This document shows, piece after piece, positions 27,502-35,284 of a stretch of 64,000 nucleotides of DNA (position 1 is the stretch's first letter; every line of letters begins with the position of its first letter). The notes under the pieces are model-generated. The model saw nothing but the letters and a program-made list of their open reading frames with translations. It was not told the DNA's origin and ran no database searches. The position numbers and the translations under genes are program-made. The DNA is from RBG-13-68-16 sp041494245 (lineage in GTDB: Bacteria; Acidobacteriota; Thermoanaerobaculia; Thermoanaerobaculales; Thermoanaerobaculaceae), in assembly GCA_041494245.1 (NCBI GenBank), contig JBGQAK010000010.1:95728-159727 (forward strand), read 5' to 3'.

Positions 27502-28062
27502 CTATTGCCCGAGAGATGGGGAATCCGGTACCGGCGCTGATGTGGGGTCGGGCGGGATGATGATCGACCCCTTTACGTTGAGCTTCGGTAGAAGCTCGTT
27601 GAGCTCCGGGATAGCCACCTGCACCTGCGACCTGAGCGCTTCGTGGGCCTCCCGGAGACGTTTATGGTGGTCCGCAAGCTGCGCGGCGCGCAGCATATTC
27701 TCGGTCGTCACGAAATTCGGGCGCGGGCCGATCACGTCGGCTAGGTCGTTGGCGATCTGAACCACGCAGTCGATGGCTAGGAGTGCATCTCGCAACTTCG
27801 CTGGCAAATCTCCGAGGAAGCCTCGGTCAATTAGCCGGGTGAGCGAGGTCAGGTTGAATCGAACCGTTGGGTCCTTTGGTCGAAGGCTACCTTCGAGGAC
27901 CTGGAGTTCCCAGCTCACCAACAGGACCAGGGATCCAAGTTCTTTCTTCCGCTGCTTCTTCTGACCATGGGTCGTGAGCAAATACTCCAGGACCACCGCC
28001 ACCAGGACGAACGCTCCGCCCAGAAACGCGCCAATTACGGCTGCCTGCAACTCGCTTGACAT
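27502..28062 (-). CDS. single-pass membrane protein of unknown function
   Basis: A 186-residue protein with one N-terminal membrane helix (AAVIGAFLGGAFVLVAVVLEYLL) followed by a basic stop-transfer stretch (KKQRKKE) and a helical cytoplasmic domain with no known motif. The C-terminus is Pro/Ser-rich (IIIPPDPTSAPVPDSP). ATG at 28062 is preferred over GTG at 28068. It is followed by a strong terminator. Such single-helix proteins are common among mobile-element cargo; no function can be claimed. Confidence 0.65.
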   Translation of the reverse strand: MSSELQAAVIGAFLGGAFVLVAVVLEYLLTTHGQKKQRKKELGSLVLLVSWELQVLEGSLRPKDPTVRFNLTSLTRLIDRGFLGDLPAKLRDALLAIDCVVQIANDLADVIGPRPNFVTTENMLRAAQLADHHKRLREAHEALRSQVQVAIPELNELLPKLNVKGSIIIPPDPTSAPVPDSPSLGQ

Positions 28063-28156
28063 GACCACATGATAACTGTCCCAGATGGCAGCCCCTAGAA
28101 GCGAGCGGGACGGCCCGAGCCGCCCCGCCCTTTACCGTCGCTGCCGCCGCCGGTAC

Positions 28157-28510
28157 CTAGGCTTGCGCCTGGCGGGCGGCCGCGCACTCGTTGTCCTCAC
28201 GCACCTGCTGCCAAATGTCGATCCGCGGATCCTCGTGCGCCCATATCTCGAACAGGTGAATCATCTCGCCCAACTCTTCACGCGCCTGGTTCTCCAGGCC
28301 GCCCGCAAGCCAGTCCTCAGCGGTGTACTTGAACCCGTCCCTGGGGTCCGTGGCCACGGCTGGCGCATCGGGTTCTGCCGCCCGCAACCGACGCGCAATC
28401 GCGAGCATCCTCTCCTTGACCGCCCGCAAGTCCTCCACAACCTTCTCAAGTTCGGCCTTTGCCGCGAGCACCGCCTCAGTCTCGGGTTCAGCTTCCATCT
28501 TACGAGCCAT
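28157..28510 (-). CDS. coiled-coil protein coupled to a ribbon-helix-helix gene
   Basis: A 117-residue protein of unknown family. Residues 5-45 form a charged heptad-like helix (LAAKAELEKVVEDLRAVKERML); the rest is acidic with Trp/Asp clusters (YTAEDWLAGGLENQAREELGEMIHLFEIWAHED). ATG at 28510 follows a GGGGG-rich Shine-Dalgarno and overlaps the preceding gene by 11 bp. It could be the partner of the ribbon-helix-helix protein, as in toxin-antitoxin pairs, but it has no toxin motif. Confidence 0.6.
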   Translation of the reverse strand: MARKMEAEPETEAVLAAKAELEKVVEDLRAVKERMLAIARRLRAAEPDAPAVATDPRDGFKYTAEDWLAGGLENQAREELGEMIHLFEIWAHEDPRIDIWQQVREDNECAAARQAQA

Positions 28511-28742
28511 GCCTACCCCCCGCGGCCTTGCGCCGCTTCTCACCGGCCTTGACGGGTTCGAGCATCGCGAGCCCGTCCAGAATCAGAAGGCGCGCCAGCG
28601 AAGCCGCAGCGACGCGGTGAGCCCGCGCTGCGGCCTGTAGGCGAGCCAGCTCCTCGGCGGTGAAGCGAATCGAGATCATCTTCTCGCGCCGGGGGTGGAG
28701 GCGCTCGGCCTCCAGTGCCTGCAAAAGCGTTTCGCGTGTCAT
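28500..28742 (-). CDS. ribbon-helix-helix DNA-binding protein (putative)
   Basis: An 80-residue basic protein. Residues 22-56 (MISIRFTAEELARLQAAARAHRV and following) match the beta-strand/helix/helix layout of CopG/Arc-type ribbon-helix-helix repressors, which bind operators as dimers and often regulate plasmid or toxin-antitoxin operons. It overlaps the downstream gene by 11 bp, so the pair is one unit. The target is unknown; autoregulation is the usual arrangement. Confidence 0.6.
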   Translation of the reverse strand: MTRETLLQALEAERLHPRREKMISIRFTAEELARLQAAARAHRVAAASLARLLILDGLAMLEPVKAGEKRRKAAGGRHGS

Positions 28743-29322
28743 GGAGTACTCATGGCGCCATTCAAACCGAATGTCAAGGGAGAAAACACCCCGGAGAGTC
28801 TAAGTCATTGACTGCGTGGCTCCGATGCGACAAGCAGTGCAAACTTGCAAGCGTTCATCGTAAGAGCCAGGGTTTCACGGGGGAGGGCCTTCGGCCTGCT
28901 CCAACGGACGCGGTCCGGACCCCCGCGGTCCCGCCGCCCCTGTCCCCCTCGTCCCCGGCAGCCGCACCGACGCCCGCCTACCAGGAGCAGCACAGTCCGC
29001 TCCGGTATCTCGGCAAACTCCGGCCGGTGAAGTTTCGTGAGGAGCAGGAAGCACGCGAGGCTAGGCGAAGCGGCACGCGCTGGCGGATTCGGTGAGGTTC
29101 CCCGCCGGACCCCCGGCCCCCGGTTCCCCCCAGCGACCTTTGCTACTAGTCTGCAACCCCTTCACCATTCGCGCAATGTTTTGAAATCTCTGGTCAGGTC
29201 GGCTCGGCAGCAGGGCGCGGAAGGTGGGCTTTCGGGGTGGGCGAGTATGCTGTGCACATGATCTGCACAGAGGTGGCCGGGCCGCTGAAGCGCAGCGTTA
29301 GGTCGCTTCTCGGGGAGGCCCA
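28743..29322. other. 580-bp stretch without a supportable gene
   Basis: Open frames exist on both strands but are proline/arginine-rich and lack a convincing start site or family. The stretch holds a repeat copy (29165-29207) related to 30912-30951 and an operator-like inverted repeat (29250-29270) before the next gene. Confidence 0.5.
29250..29270. promoter_or_regulatory. operator-like inverted repeat
   Basis: CTGTGCA-N7-TGCACAG, a 7-bp dyad centred about 60 bp before the metallopeptidase-like start. It fits binding of a dimeric repressor; no regulator is assigned. Confidence 0.4.
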
Positions 29323-29868
29323 TTGAAAGACGAGGAACTCCTCGAACTCTTCATCAGCCAGGGCGCAAGGTGGGTCACTGCACAGCGCACCAAGCATCGG
29401 GCGCTAGGGCACGCTCCGGCGCAGTCACATCGCGAGCACCTTGCAGCCTTTTTCCCCAAGGCCTTGCTCGATACGATCATCATCAACATCGTGCCTGAAA
29501 TCGAGAACCCCGATTTCTACCCGCTGCTGGATGCACAGGGCATCCAACGCCCGTTCGACTTCACGGTGATGCAAGGGATCACCTTCGTTGACACTGTCTG
29601 TATCTCAGAGTCGCACGCCCCCGGCTCACCGTCTGACCTCTCAGCCCTGCTGTTTCATGAGGCCGTGCATGTGGTGCAATACGATTTGCTGGGCGTCGAA
29701 AAGTTCATGCGGCTCTACGTGCTCGGCTGGGCGGCCAATGGCCGCTCGTACGAACGCATCCCAATCGAGGCCCACGCCTATGAACTGGAGGCCGGGTATC
29801 GACAGTCAGGCGGCGAGCCATTCCCCGTGCTGCCCCTCGTAAAGAGGCAACTTGGCCTCGCAATTTAA
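29323..29868 (+). CDS. putative zinc metallopeptidase-like protein (HExxH)
   Basis: A 181-residue protein with HEAVHVVQYDLLG, an HExxH zincin signature in a helix, followed about 30 residues later by IPIEAHAYELEAGYR, where Glu or His could be the third ligand. This layout resembles short DUF4157-like metallopeptidase domains. No signal peptide is visible, so it is probably cytosolic. The start is TTG at 29323, supported by a GGAGG five bases upstream. Substrate unknown; peptidase activity is inferred from the motif alone. Confidence 0.6.
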   Translation: MKDEELLELFISQGARWVTAQRTKHRALGHAPAQSHREHLAAFFPKALLDTIIINIVPEIENPDFYPLLDAQGIQRPFDFTVMQGITFVDTVCISESHAPGSPSDLSALLFHEAVHVVQYDLLGVEKFMRLYVLGWAANGRSYERIPIEAHAYELEAGYRQSGGEPFPVLPLVKRQLGLAI

Positions 29869-30051
29869 CCAGCGCTTGCAGGGGACGCGGACCTTGCCCC
29901 GATAAAGTAGACACTCTCACCCAACGCTTGAGGGCTACCAGCATGGGTACGAAGACGGGAAGCGAAGGGCGGTCAACTGAGGCGGCCATTCCCCCAAGCC
30001 TAGGAATGATGTCTGGCCCGTATCAGTGGGTCGGGCGTGTGGAGGTGCCCA

Positions 30052-30705
30052 GTGTTCCAGAAGGGTAGTAGCCGTCTCGTGCTTGTCCTAATCCTTGCGA
30101 TCCTCGCAGTTGGTGCCGCTCTCCTGTGGATGAATCGGTTTCGATATGACCAGGTGGGCTATTGGCCTTACAGGACAGACCGGATAACCGGGACCGTTGA
30201 GGTTCTGAATATGAATGACGGAAAGTGGCAAGCTGTGCCAAACCACTCGAAGATCAAGGTGGCTAGAGCCCCGCGCCAGCTGGACCCATTGCGGGATGCG
30301 CCACCGAGTCCCCCGCCTGCAACAGCGGGCCCATCTCCTGCGGAAATGGCCTTGCGGAAGTTCATCGACACAACGGAAGACCTACCGGCTCCCGTGCTGG
30401 CTCAGCTTCAAGGAAAAGTAAAGATTGACTGTCTCCACACCGTCTGCGAGCTCGAGATCGATAACCCCACCACATGGAGCCTTACTAGGTTGACCTTGAG
30501 TGTTGAGGTGCAGGACAGTTCAGGCTATCCGAGGGCCCCGGCCCTCGAGTATTCGCCACCATGGGAATGCACCTCCCCTGGAAAGGCGTTTATTTATCAG
30601 CTCAGTGAAAAGGTGGCCATGAAATTCGGAAAGAACCAAGACGGGGATCGTATAGTCTCCAGGTTGGTTTCAGCTCGCGGTTCGAGGCACCCTTGCCCAC
30701 AGTAG
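30052..30705 (+). CDS. single-pass membrane protein, unknown function
   Basis: A 217-residue protein with an N-terminal anchor (RLVLVLILAILAVGAALLW) and an extracytoplasmic domain containing Cys residues in CLHTVCELEID and WECTSPGK, possibly paired as disulfides. The GTG at 30052 is chosen because GGAGG lies six bases upstream; an earlier in-frame GTG at 30037 overlaps that Shine-Dalgarno. No family recognised. It lies between the metallopeptidase-like and methyltransferase genes. Confidence 0.6.
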   Translation: MFQKGSSRLVLVLILAILAVGAALLWMNRFRYDQVGYWPYRTDRITGTVEVLNMNDGKWQAVPNHSKIKVARAPRQLDPLRDAPPSPPPATAGPSPAEMALRKFIDTTEDLPAPVLAQLQGKVKIDCLHTVCELEIDNPTTWSLTRLTLSVEVQDSSGYPRAPALEYSPPWECTSPGKAFIYQLSEKVAMKFGKNQDGDRIVSRLVSARGSRHPCPQ

Positions 30706-30999
30706 GCACCCCTCCCGACCCCTGTTTTGAGGGCTAGGCACTCAGGGTAGAACCGCTCCGGCTTACTCGGCCTAACCCGGTTGCCTGGCATGGTCTGACA
30801 ATGGCCGGCGCACCTGTTCCTCGCAACCCCGACCAGAGTGCGTGTCAGTCGCAAGGGGCGGGGCCCGTTTCCCCCCAAGGCGGCCTTCTCTGATCTTGTA
30901 CTCCTGTCAGACCATCCGCGCAATGTTCCAGAATCTCTGGCTAAGGCTCGGTAGTGTCCTAATTTGGCCAGTTCGCCTGATGGGGTTATGCTGGAAACC

Positions 31000-32496
31000 A
31001 TGAACCAACTCTTCTACGGCGACAACCTCGCCGTTTTGCACGAGCACGTCAAAGACGAGTCGGTTGACCTAGTCTACCTCGATCCCCCCTTCAACTCGAA
31101 TCAGGATTACAACGTGCTCTTTGCGGAGCGCAACGGGTCACAGGCTGCGGCGCAGATCAAGGCGTTTGGCGATACCTGGCAATGGGATGAGGGCGCGTCG
31201 CGGTCCTACCATGAGACGGTGGAGGCCGGGGGCCGTGTCTCGCAGGCGTTGCAAGCCTTCCGCACGTTCCTGGGTGAGAGCGACATGCTGGCGTATCTCT
31301 CCATGATGGCACCGCGCCTGGTTGAGCTTCGGCGAGTGATGAAGCCCACCGCGAGCATCTATCTCCACTGCGACCCAACGGCGAGCCACTACCTGAAGAT
31401 GCTCATGGACGCGGTATTCGGTCCGGCAAGCTTCCGCAATGAAATCGTCTGGCGCTACAAAAAGTACCAGAAGGCGGAGATGCGCTATTTCACGCGCAAC
31501 TCCGACCGAATCATGTTCTACGTACGGACAGCCGAAGCCAACAGACACTTCAAGCCGCAATTTCTGCAACTCAACAAGCCAAAGCGATTCCTGAAACGAG
31601 AGTGGGACAAGGACACGCAACGCATCGTGAATGCGAAGGATGAAGAGGGGCACGTCCAATACATTGAGATCGACAAGGAAAAGATTGACGACGTGTGGAC
31701 GCTGACGTACTTGATGCCCGCCGCACACGAACGTCTCGGCTATCCGACGCAGAAGCCACAAGCCCTGCTGGAGCGGATCATCCGTGCCTCAAGTAACGAG
31801 GGGGACGTCGTGCTGGACCCCTTCTGCGGTTGTGGCACGACCATCGACGCGGCACAGAAGCTCGGCAGGCAGTGGATCGGAATTGACATCACCCACCTGG
31901 CTATCAACCTCATCAAGACCCGGCTTCGCGACAGCTATGGCGAAGACATCGCCAAGACCTACACGGTGACCGGCGAGCCCACAACGGTTGCGGACGCTGA
32001 GGAACTCGCTCACAGCGACCCTTATCAGTTCCAGTGGTGGGCACTGGGGCTTGTGGGTGCGCGCCCGGTGGAACAGAAGAAAGGCGCCGACAAGGGCATT
32101 GACGGCCGTATTTACTTTCACGACGAAGGCCAGGGGAAGGACACGAAACAGATCATCATCTCGGTCAAGGCGGGCGCGCTGCACCCCACCTACGTTCGCG
32201 AACTTCGCGGCGTGCTCGAGCGCGAGCAGGCCCAGATTGCCGTCCTACTCAGCCTTGAAGACCCCACCAAACCCATGCGGAAAGAGGCAGCGAGCGGGGG
32301 ATTCTACGCGTCGCACTGGGGGCAGCATCCGCGGATTCAGCTCCTCACCGTGGGGGAGCTGCTCGCCGGCAAGCGGATTGACTGCCCACCACTTCGGCAG
32401 ACAAACCGGACATTCAAGCAAGCTCCACGAGCGGATACCTACGACGGTGAGCAGGAGTCCCTGCCCCTGGTCGCAGAGCGCCCTGATTCAGACTGA
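31000..32496 (+). CDS. DNA methyltransferase fused to an Mrr-like restriction endonuclease domain
   Basis: A 498-residue protein that may combine modification and cleavage. Residues 1-320 are a beta-class N6-adenine/N4-cytosine methyltransferase: catalytic motif IV LDPPFNSNQDYN comes first (about 28-39), AdoMet motif I DPFCGCGTTID near 272, then WIGIDIT. Residues 340-450 hold a PD-(D/E)xK-type core: GADKGIDGRIYF, then QIIISVKAG, matching the D...xVK pattern of Mrr-family nucleases. MNQLFYGDNL at 31000 is the typical methyltransferase opening; ATG 30988 is an alternative. No separate specificity or restriction gene is next to it, so it may be a one-gene restriction-modification system. The recognition site is unknown. 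Confidence 0.85.
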   Translation: MNQLFYGDNLAVLHEHVKDESVDLVYLDPPFNSNQDYNVLFAERNGSQAAAQIKAFGDTWQWDEGASRSYHETVEAGGRVSQALQAFRTFLGESDMLAYLSMMAPRLVELRRVMKPTASIYLHCDPTASHYLKMLMDAVFGPASFRNEIVWRYKKYQKAEMRYFTRNSDRIMFYVRTAEANRHFKPQFLQLNKPKRFLKREWDKDTQRIVNAKDEEGHVQYIEIDKEKIDDVWTLTYLMPAAHERLGYPTQKPQALLERIIRASSNEGDVVLDPFCGCGTTIDAAQKLGRQWIGIDITHLAINLIKTRLRDSYGEDIAKTYTVTGEPTTVADAEELAHSDPYQFQWWALGLVGARPVEQKKGADKGIDGRIYFHDEGQGKDTKQIIISVKAGALHPTYVRELRGVLEREQAQIAVLLSLEDPTKPMRKEAASGGFYASHWGQHPRIQLLTVGELLAGKRIDCPPLRQTNRTFKQAPRADTYDGEQESLPLVAERPDSD

Positions 32497-32547
32497 CGAA
32501 CTCCCGTTTGGGGTGTAGACTTCCCTCATCAGTACAGGAGGGACAAT

Positions 32548-32718
32548 ATGGCTAAGGTCGATCCGTATCACACAAGCTCGACGGAGTACCCGCCATCGCA
32601 TAGGAACGTGTTCCACGATCACGACGACTGCCAGTATGGGAAGGACATCAAACAATGGCATCGTGAAAAAGGCAACGGTGGCAAAGATCGCTGCAAAGAG
32701 TGCATCAAGCTCGGCTAG
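32548..32718 (+). CDS. 56-aa Cys/His-rich small protein
   Basis: A 56-residue protein: MAKVDPYHTSSTEYPPSHRN, then VFHDHDDCQYGKDIKQWHRE, then a glycine hinge and RCKECIKLG at the end. The spaced Cys/His residues (HDHDDC and CKEC) suggest a small zinc knuckle. A strong Shine-Dalgarno (AGGAGGG) precedes the ATG by five bases, and base use matches its neighbours. I believe similar short proteins exist in other bacteria but cannot name the family. It ends one base before the end of the convergent gene. Confidence 0.75.
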   Translation: MAKVDPYHTSSTEYPPSHRNVFHDHDDCQYGKDIKQWHREKGNGGKDRCKECIKLG

Positions 32719-32719
32719 G

Positions 32720-33085
32720 CTAGTAGACTCGTTCACGAAAGGTGATCTCCCAGTTCGGGCCGGTGGGCTCGTTCGAATCGAGGATGTACCACGCTCTCCG
32801 CAAGCAAGAGACAGGGAGCCCATTGGCGAGACAAGCAGCAACAGCGCGCCAGCCCGCCTCTGGTGTGCCGTAGAACCTGACTGTCGGCTCCGGGAAAGCG
32901 TGCCCTGGACCGCCCTCGCAGGACTCGAATGTCTCGATCTGGTGCTCCAGTAGCACCCTGACGGCCTTCCGAATACCGGGATCGAGATCCGGGATCAGTT
33001 GTCGAATTAGCCGCCTGGTAATCGTCGAAGGGGGATTCTGAAAAAAGCCGAACCGGATTGGTGGCCCGAGCGGCGTTGACACCAC
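32720..33085 (-). CDS. conserved hypothetical protein, unknown function
   Basis: A 121-residue soluble protein. Its core (HQIETFESCEGGPGHAFPEP, then TVRFYGTPEAGWRAVAAC and LPVSCLRRAWYILDSNEPTG) has the look of a conserved family found on mobile elements, with an invariant-looking ESCEGGPGHAFPEPTV segment. I do not know its function. It starts with GTG (two adjacent GTGs) and is convergent with the 56-aa gene. Confidence 0.65.
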   Translation of the reverse strand: MVSTPLGPPIRFGFFQNPPSTITRRLIRQLIPDLDPGIRKAVRVLLEHQIETFESCEGGPGHAFPEPTVRFYGTPEAGWRAVAACLANGLPVSCLRRAWYILDSNEPTGPNWEITFRERVY

Positions 33086-33184
33086 CTACACCCAGTGCCA
33101 CAGTTGCTAGCGGAGATCCGCCATGACCAACAAGATTCTTTTCGGTCTTGTGCTCCTCGCCCGAAAGAAAGGTCTAGGGTTCTA

Positions 33185-33874
33185 GTGGCGCAATACGTTG
33201 TCTACTGCGACGAAAGCCGCCACGAGCATGCGTCCGGTGATCGTTTCATGGCGATCGGAAGCCTGTGGGTGCCCCGTGAGAAGAAGTACACGCTCAACGT
33301 CGAGCTGCGGCGGCTGCTCGAAGCTAACGGGTTGCGGAGCGAGATCAAATGGAGCAAGACGAGCGCTTCGAAGCTGGAGTCCTACAAGAAAGTGGTGGAC
33401 TTCTTCTTTGACCGTGACGATCTGCTCTTCCGCGTGATAGTCGTTGAACACGGGAAGGTAGACGCTGCGCAATACCACGGCGGCGATCGCGAACTGGGGT
33501 TCTACAAGTTCTACTACGAGATGCTCGTCAAATGGCTGGAGCCGAGCAACGAGTACCTAATTCTTCTCGACTTCAAGAAGAACAAAGGCGCCGACCGGTA
33601 TGCGACTTTGAGGATGTTTCTCGAGCGAAAGCTGCGTGGCCAGGCCTGGATTACCGACCTTACGGTGATCGACTCCGCGCAGTCGCCGCTTGCACAATTG
33701 GCCGATGTACTGACCGGTGCGGTAGCGGCTACGTGGTGCGGCCTCCGAGATGGTAGCGCAAAGGAGTCTCTCGCCCACCACATTGCCCGGAAGGACAATC
33801 GGCACAGCCTTCGCGTTCCCAACGCTGGTCCAGGGCGCTGCAAGGTGAACATCTTCAGGATCGACCTCGCGTGA
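33185..33874 (+). CDS. DUF3800 protein (RNase H-fold, putative nuclease)
   Basis: A 229-residue DUF3800 protein. Diagnostic segments are YVVYCDESRHEH at the N-terminus, FRVIVVEH, LLDFKKNKGADRYATL and the C-terminal SAQSPLAQLADVLTGAVAATW, giving the acidic residues expected of an RNase H-like active site. Such proteins are scattered in defence islands and prophages; activity is not established. The start is GTG 33185. The stop overlaps the next gene's start as GTGA, so the two are translated together. A second, divergent DUF3800 gene lies at 35551-36330. Confidence 0.85.
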   Translation: MAQYVVYCDESRHEHASGDRFMAIGSLWVPREKKYTLNVELRRLLEANGLRSEIKWSKTSASKLESYKKVVDFFFDRDDLLFRVIVVEHGKVDAAQYHGGDRELGFYKFYYEMLVKWLEPSNEYLILLDFKKNKGADRYATLRMFLERKLRGQAWITDLTVIDSAQSPLAQLADVLTGAVAATWCGLRDGSAKESLAHHIARKDNRHSLRVPNAGPGRCKVNIFRIDLA

Positions 33875-34368
33875 CACTCGACCCGGCTGATCTGCACGCG
33901 TTGCTCCTTGACCTCAGGGGTTTGTCCCCTGCCGAGGTCGAGCACGTTGGCCGGGAAATGTACGCAACGCACTACTTGCTGGATGGGCGACCCCGAATGC
34001 TGCCTACGCATGACGGACAAGACGTCATCTTCTATCCCGACAAGTTTGAACATGTGTTCTTCACTTCCACCGATCGTGCGGGCCACCCGCAGCGGAAGGA
34101 CCGCATCGCACCCGAGCGAGTCGAACGCATCTTGTGGATCAAGGAGGTGATTGCTGGCAATGTTGCCGGGTCGGCGTGTTGGGAGGTCTCTGCACGACAG
34201 GCCGGGCGTGGTGAGCGGCGAGAATATGCGATCCTCAGCGAAAGCTACGTCGTCTGGCTCGTTGCTCGACGCGATGGCGGCTATCGCTTTGAAACAGCGT
34301 ACCCTGCCCTGCATCAGGAGCTGTCTCGCTATGCGGGGCAAGGCAGGAGAATCTGGAGGTCAAAATGA
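33871..34368 (+). CDS. protein coupled to DUF3800, possible BECR-fold nuclease
   Basis: A 165-residue protein of unclear family. FYPDKFEHVFFTS, RVERILWIKEVIAG and YAILSESYVVWLVARRDGGYRFETAYPAL recall the small beta-sheet ribonuclease-like (BECR/RelE-type) domains found in phage and toxin proteins, where a histidine and a final FxTAYP-like strand are common. This is a visual resemblance, not a demonstrated match. The GTG start lies within the stop of the DUF3800 gene (GTGA), so the two probably act together. Confidence 0.6.
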   Translation: MTLDPADLHALLLDLRGLSPAEVEHVGREMYATHYLLDGRPRMLPTHDGQDVIFYPDKFEHVFFTSTDRAGHPQRKDRIAPERVERILWIKEVIAGNVAGSACWEVSARQAGRGERREYAILSESYVVWLVARRDGGYRFETAYPALHQELSRYAGQGRRIWRSK

Positions 34369-34487
34369 AAAGCCCCGTGATTAACGGGCTCACGGGACCA
34401 GAGGCCATGTCCCACGCCATGAGGCGGGGAGTCGCTGCTTGGTTGCCCAAGCATCAAAGGCATTCTGCGCTTTGTCTCTGTGTATGT

Positions 34488-34505
34488 CAATAGCCTAGGC
34501 TATTG
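34488..34505. promoter_or_regulatory. perfect 18-bp palindrome (operator-like)
   Basis: CAATAGCCTAGGCTATTG reads the same on both strands, 23 bp before the broken DUF499 gene. A dimeric repressor site is the simplest reading. Confidence 0.5.
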
Positions 34506-34528
34506 GTAATGAAAGAGTTGGAGACCGT

Positions 34529-35143
34529 ATGCCTCTAAGGCCCTGGTACAAGATCGTTACACCCCGTGAGGATCTCCGCGAAGGGCGCCCGTGCGACGCC
34601 TCCGAGTTCGCCGTCCACCTCGATCACGTCCGTGACGGCCGCGCCCCGGCGGTCTATCAGAACCCCGCCGAGTTCTTCGAGCGCACGTTCCTCACGAAGA
34701 ACCTGCGCGACCTCGCCGTCCAGGTGGTACGACGGCTCAACGGCGTAAAGGTCGAGACGTCGGCAGTGTTCAACCTCTCGACCCAGTTCGGCGGAGGCAA
34801 GACCCACGCCCTGACGCTGCTGTACCACCTCGCTCAGGGTGGGCAGAAGGCGAAACGCTGGAAGGGTGTCGAGAGCATCCTAGCGGACGCCGGGGTCTCG
34901 GCTGTGCCAGCTGGTGCAACCGCGGTGTTCGTCGGCACAGAGTTCGACTCCCTCACCGGCCGCGGTGGGAGCGACGGCACGCCGCTGCGCCGGACGCCGT
35001 GGGACGAGATCGCCTACCAGCTCGGTGGTGACGCGGGGTTCGCCCTCGTCGCCGAGAAGAACCGCTTTCGCTTCAGCTTCCAGCCCAACCTCAACAAGCT
35101 GCTCGCTGACCGGCGTGCGAGCGTGACGCGCTTTACAGTGTGA
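34529..35143 (+). pseudogene. N-terminal remnant of a DUF499 (COG1483) ATPase
   Basis: The 204 codons match only the start of DUF499 AAA+ ATPases: LRPWYKIVTPREDLREGRP, then AEFFERTFLTKNLRDLAVQVV and the P-loop-like FNLSTQFGGGKTHALTLLYHLA. Intact members exceed 900 residues. The frame stops inside a tandem 15-bp repeat (35131-35162), and none of the rest of the gene follows. Intact DUF499 genes commonly sit beside a DUF1156 methylase in defence islands; neither is present. The Shine-Dalgarno (GGAGACCGT) is intact, so a short peptide may still be made. Confidence 0.85.
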
Positions 35144-35162
35144 AGGACTTTACAGTGTGAAG
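35131..35162 (+). repeat. tandem 15-bp repeat at the DUF499 breakpoint
   Basis: CTTTACAGTGTGAAG occurs twice (35131-35145, 35148-35162) separated by GA, flanked by GCG and CGC. It coincides with loss of the DUF499 reading frame. Confidence 0.85.
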
Positions 35163-35242
35163 CGCTTGGATCGGGCCGCGGCGAGGACTAACCATCATCC
35201 CCCGGTCGAAGTAGAGCCGCACCCGCCGGGCAGCCAGTCTAG
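35133..35242 (-). pseudogene. possible 3' relic of another gene
   Basis: On the minus strand a frame ending inside the tandem repeat reads RVRLYFDRGMMVSPRRGP, then IQALHTVKSFTL and a stop. It looks like the C-terminal end of a protein, but no start or family is seen, so it may be a relic brought next to the DUF499 fragment by deletion. Confidence 0.25.
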
Positions 35243-35284
35243 CGCGGAGGATCTCAGCTTTGCAGGTGCTAGAGTCTGGAACCG

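Larger units (their letters stand above)
29165..30951 (+). repeat. two copies of a 40-43 bp imperfect direct repeat upstream of cargo genes
   Basis: Copies at 29165-29207 and 30912-30951 share CCAT(T/C)CGCGCAATGTT, then AATCTCTGG and GGCTCGG in the same order. One lies about 115 bp before the metallopeptidase-like gene, the other about 50 bp before the methyltransferase gene. Confidence 0.6.

Noticed and set aside
28715..29095. Plus-strand frame of 126 codons in the element
   Set aside because: Starts inside the ribbon-helix-helix gene, has a low-complexity proline stretch and no ribosome-binding site or family.
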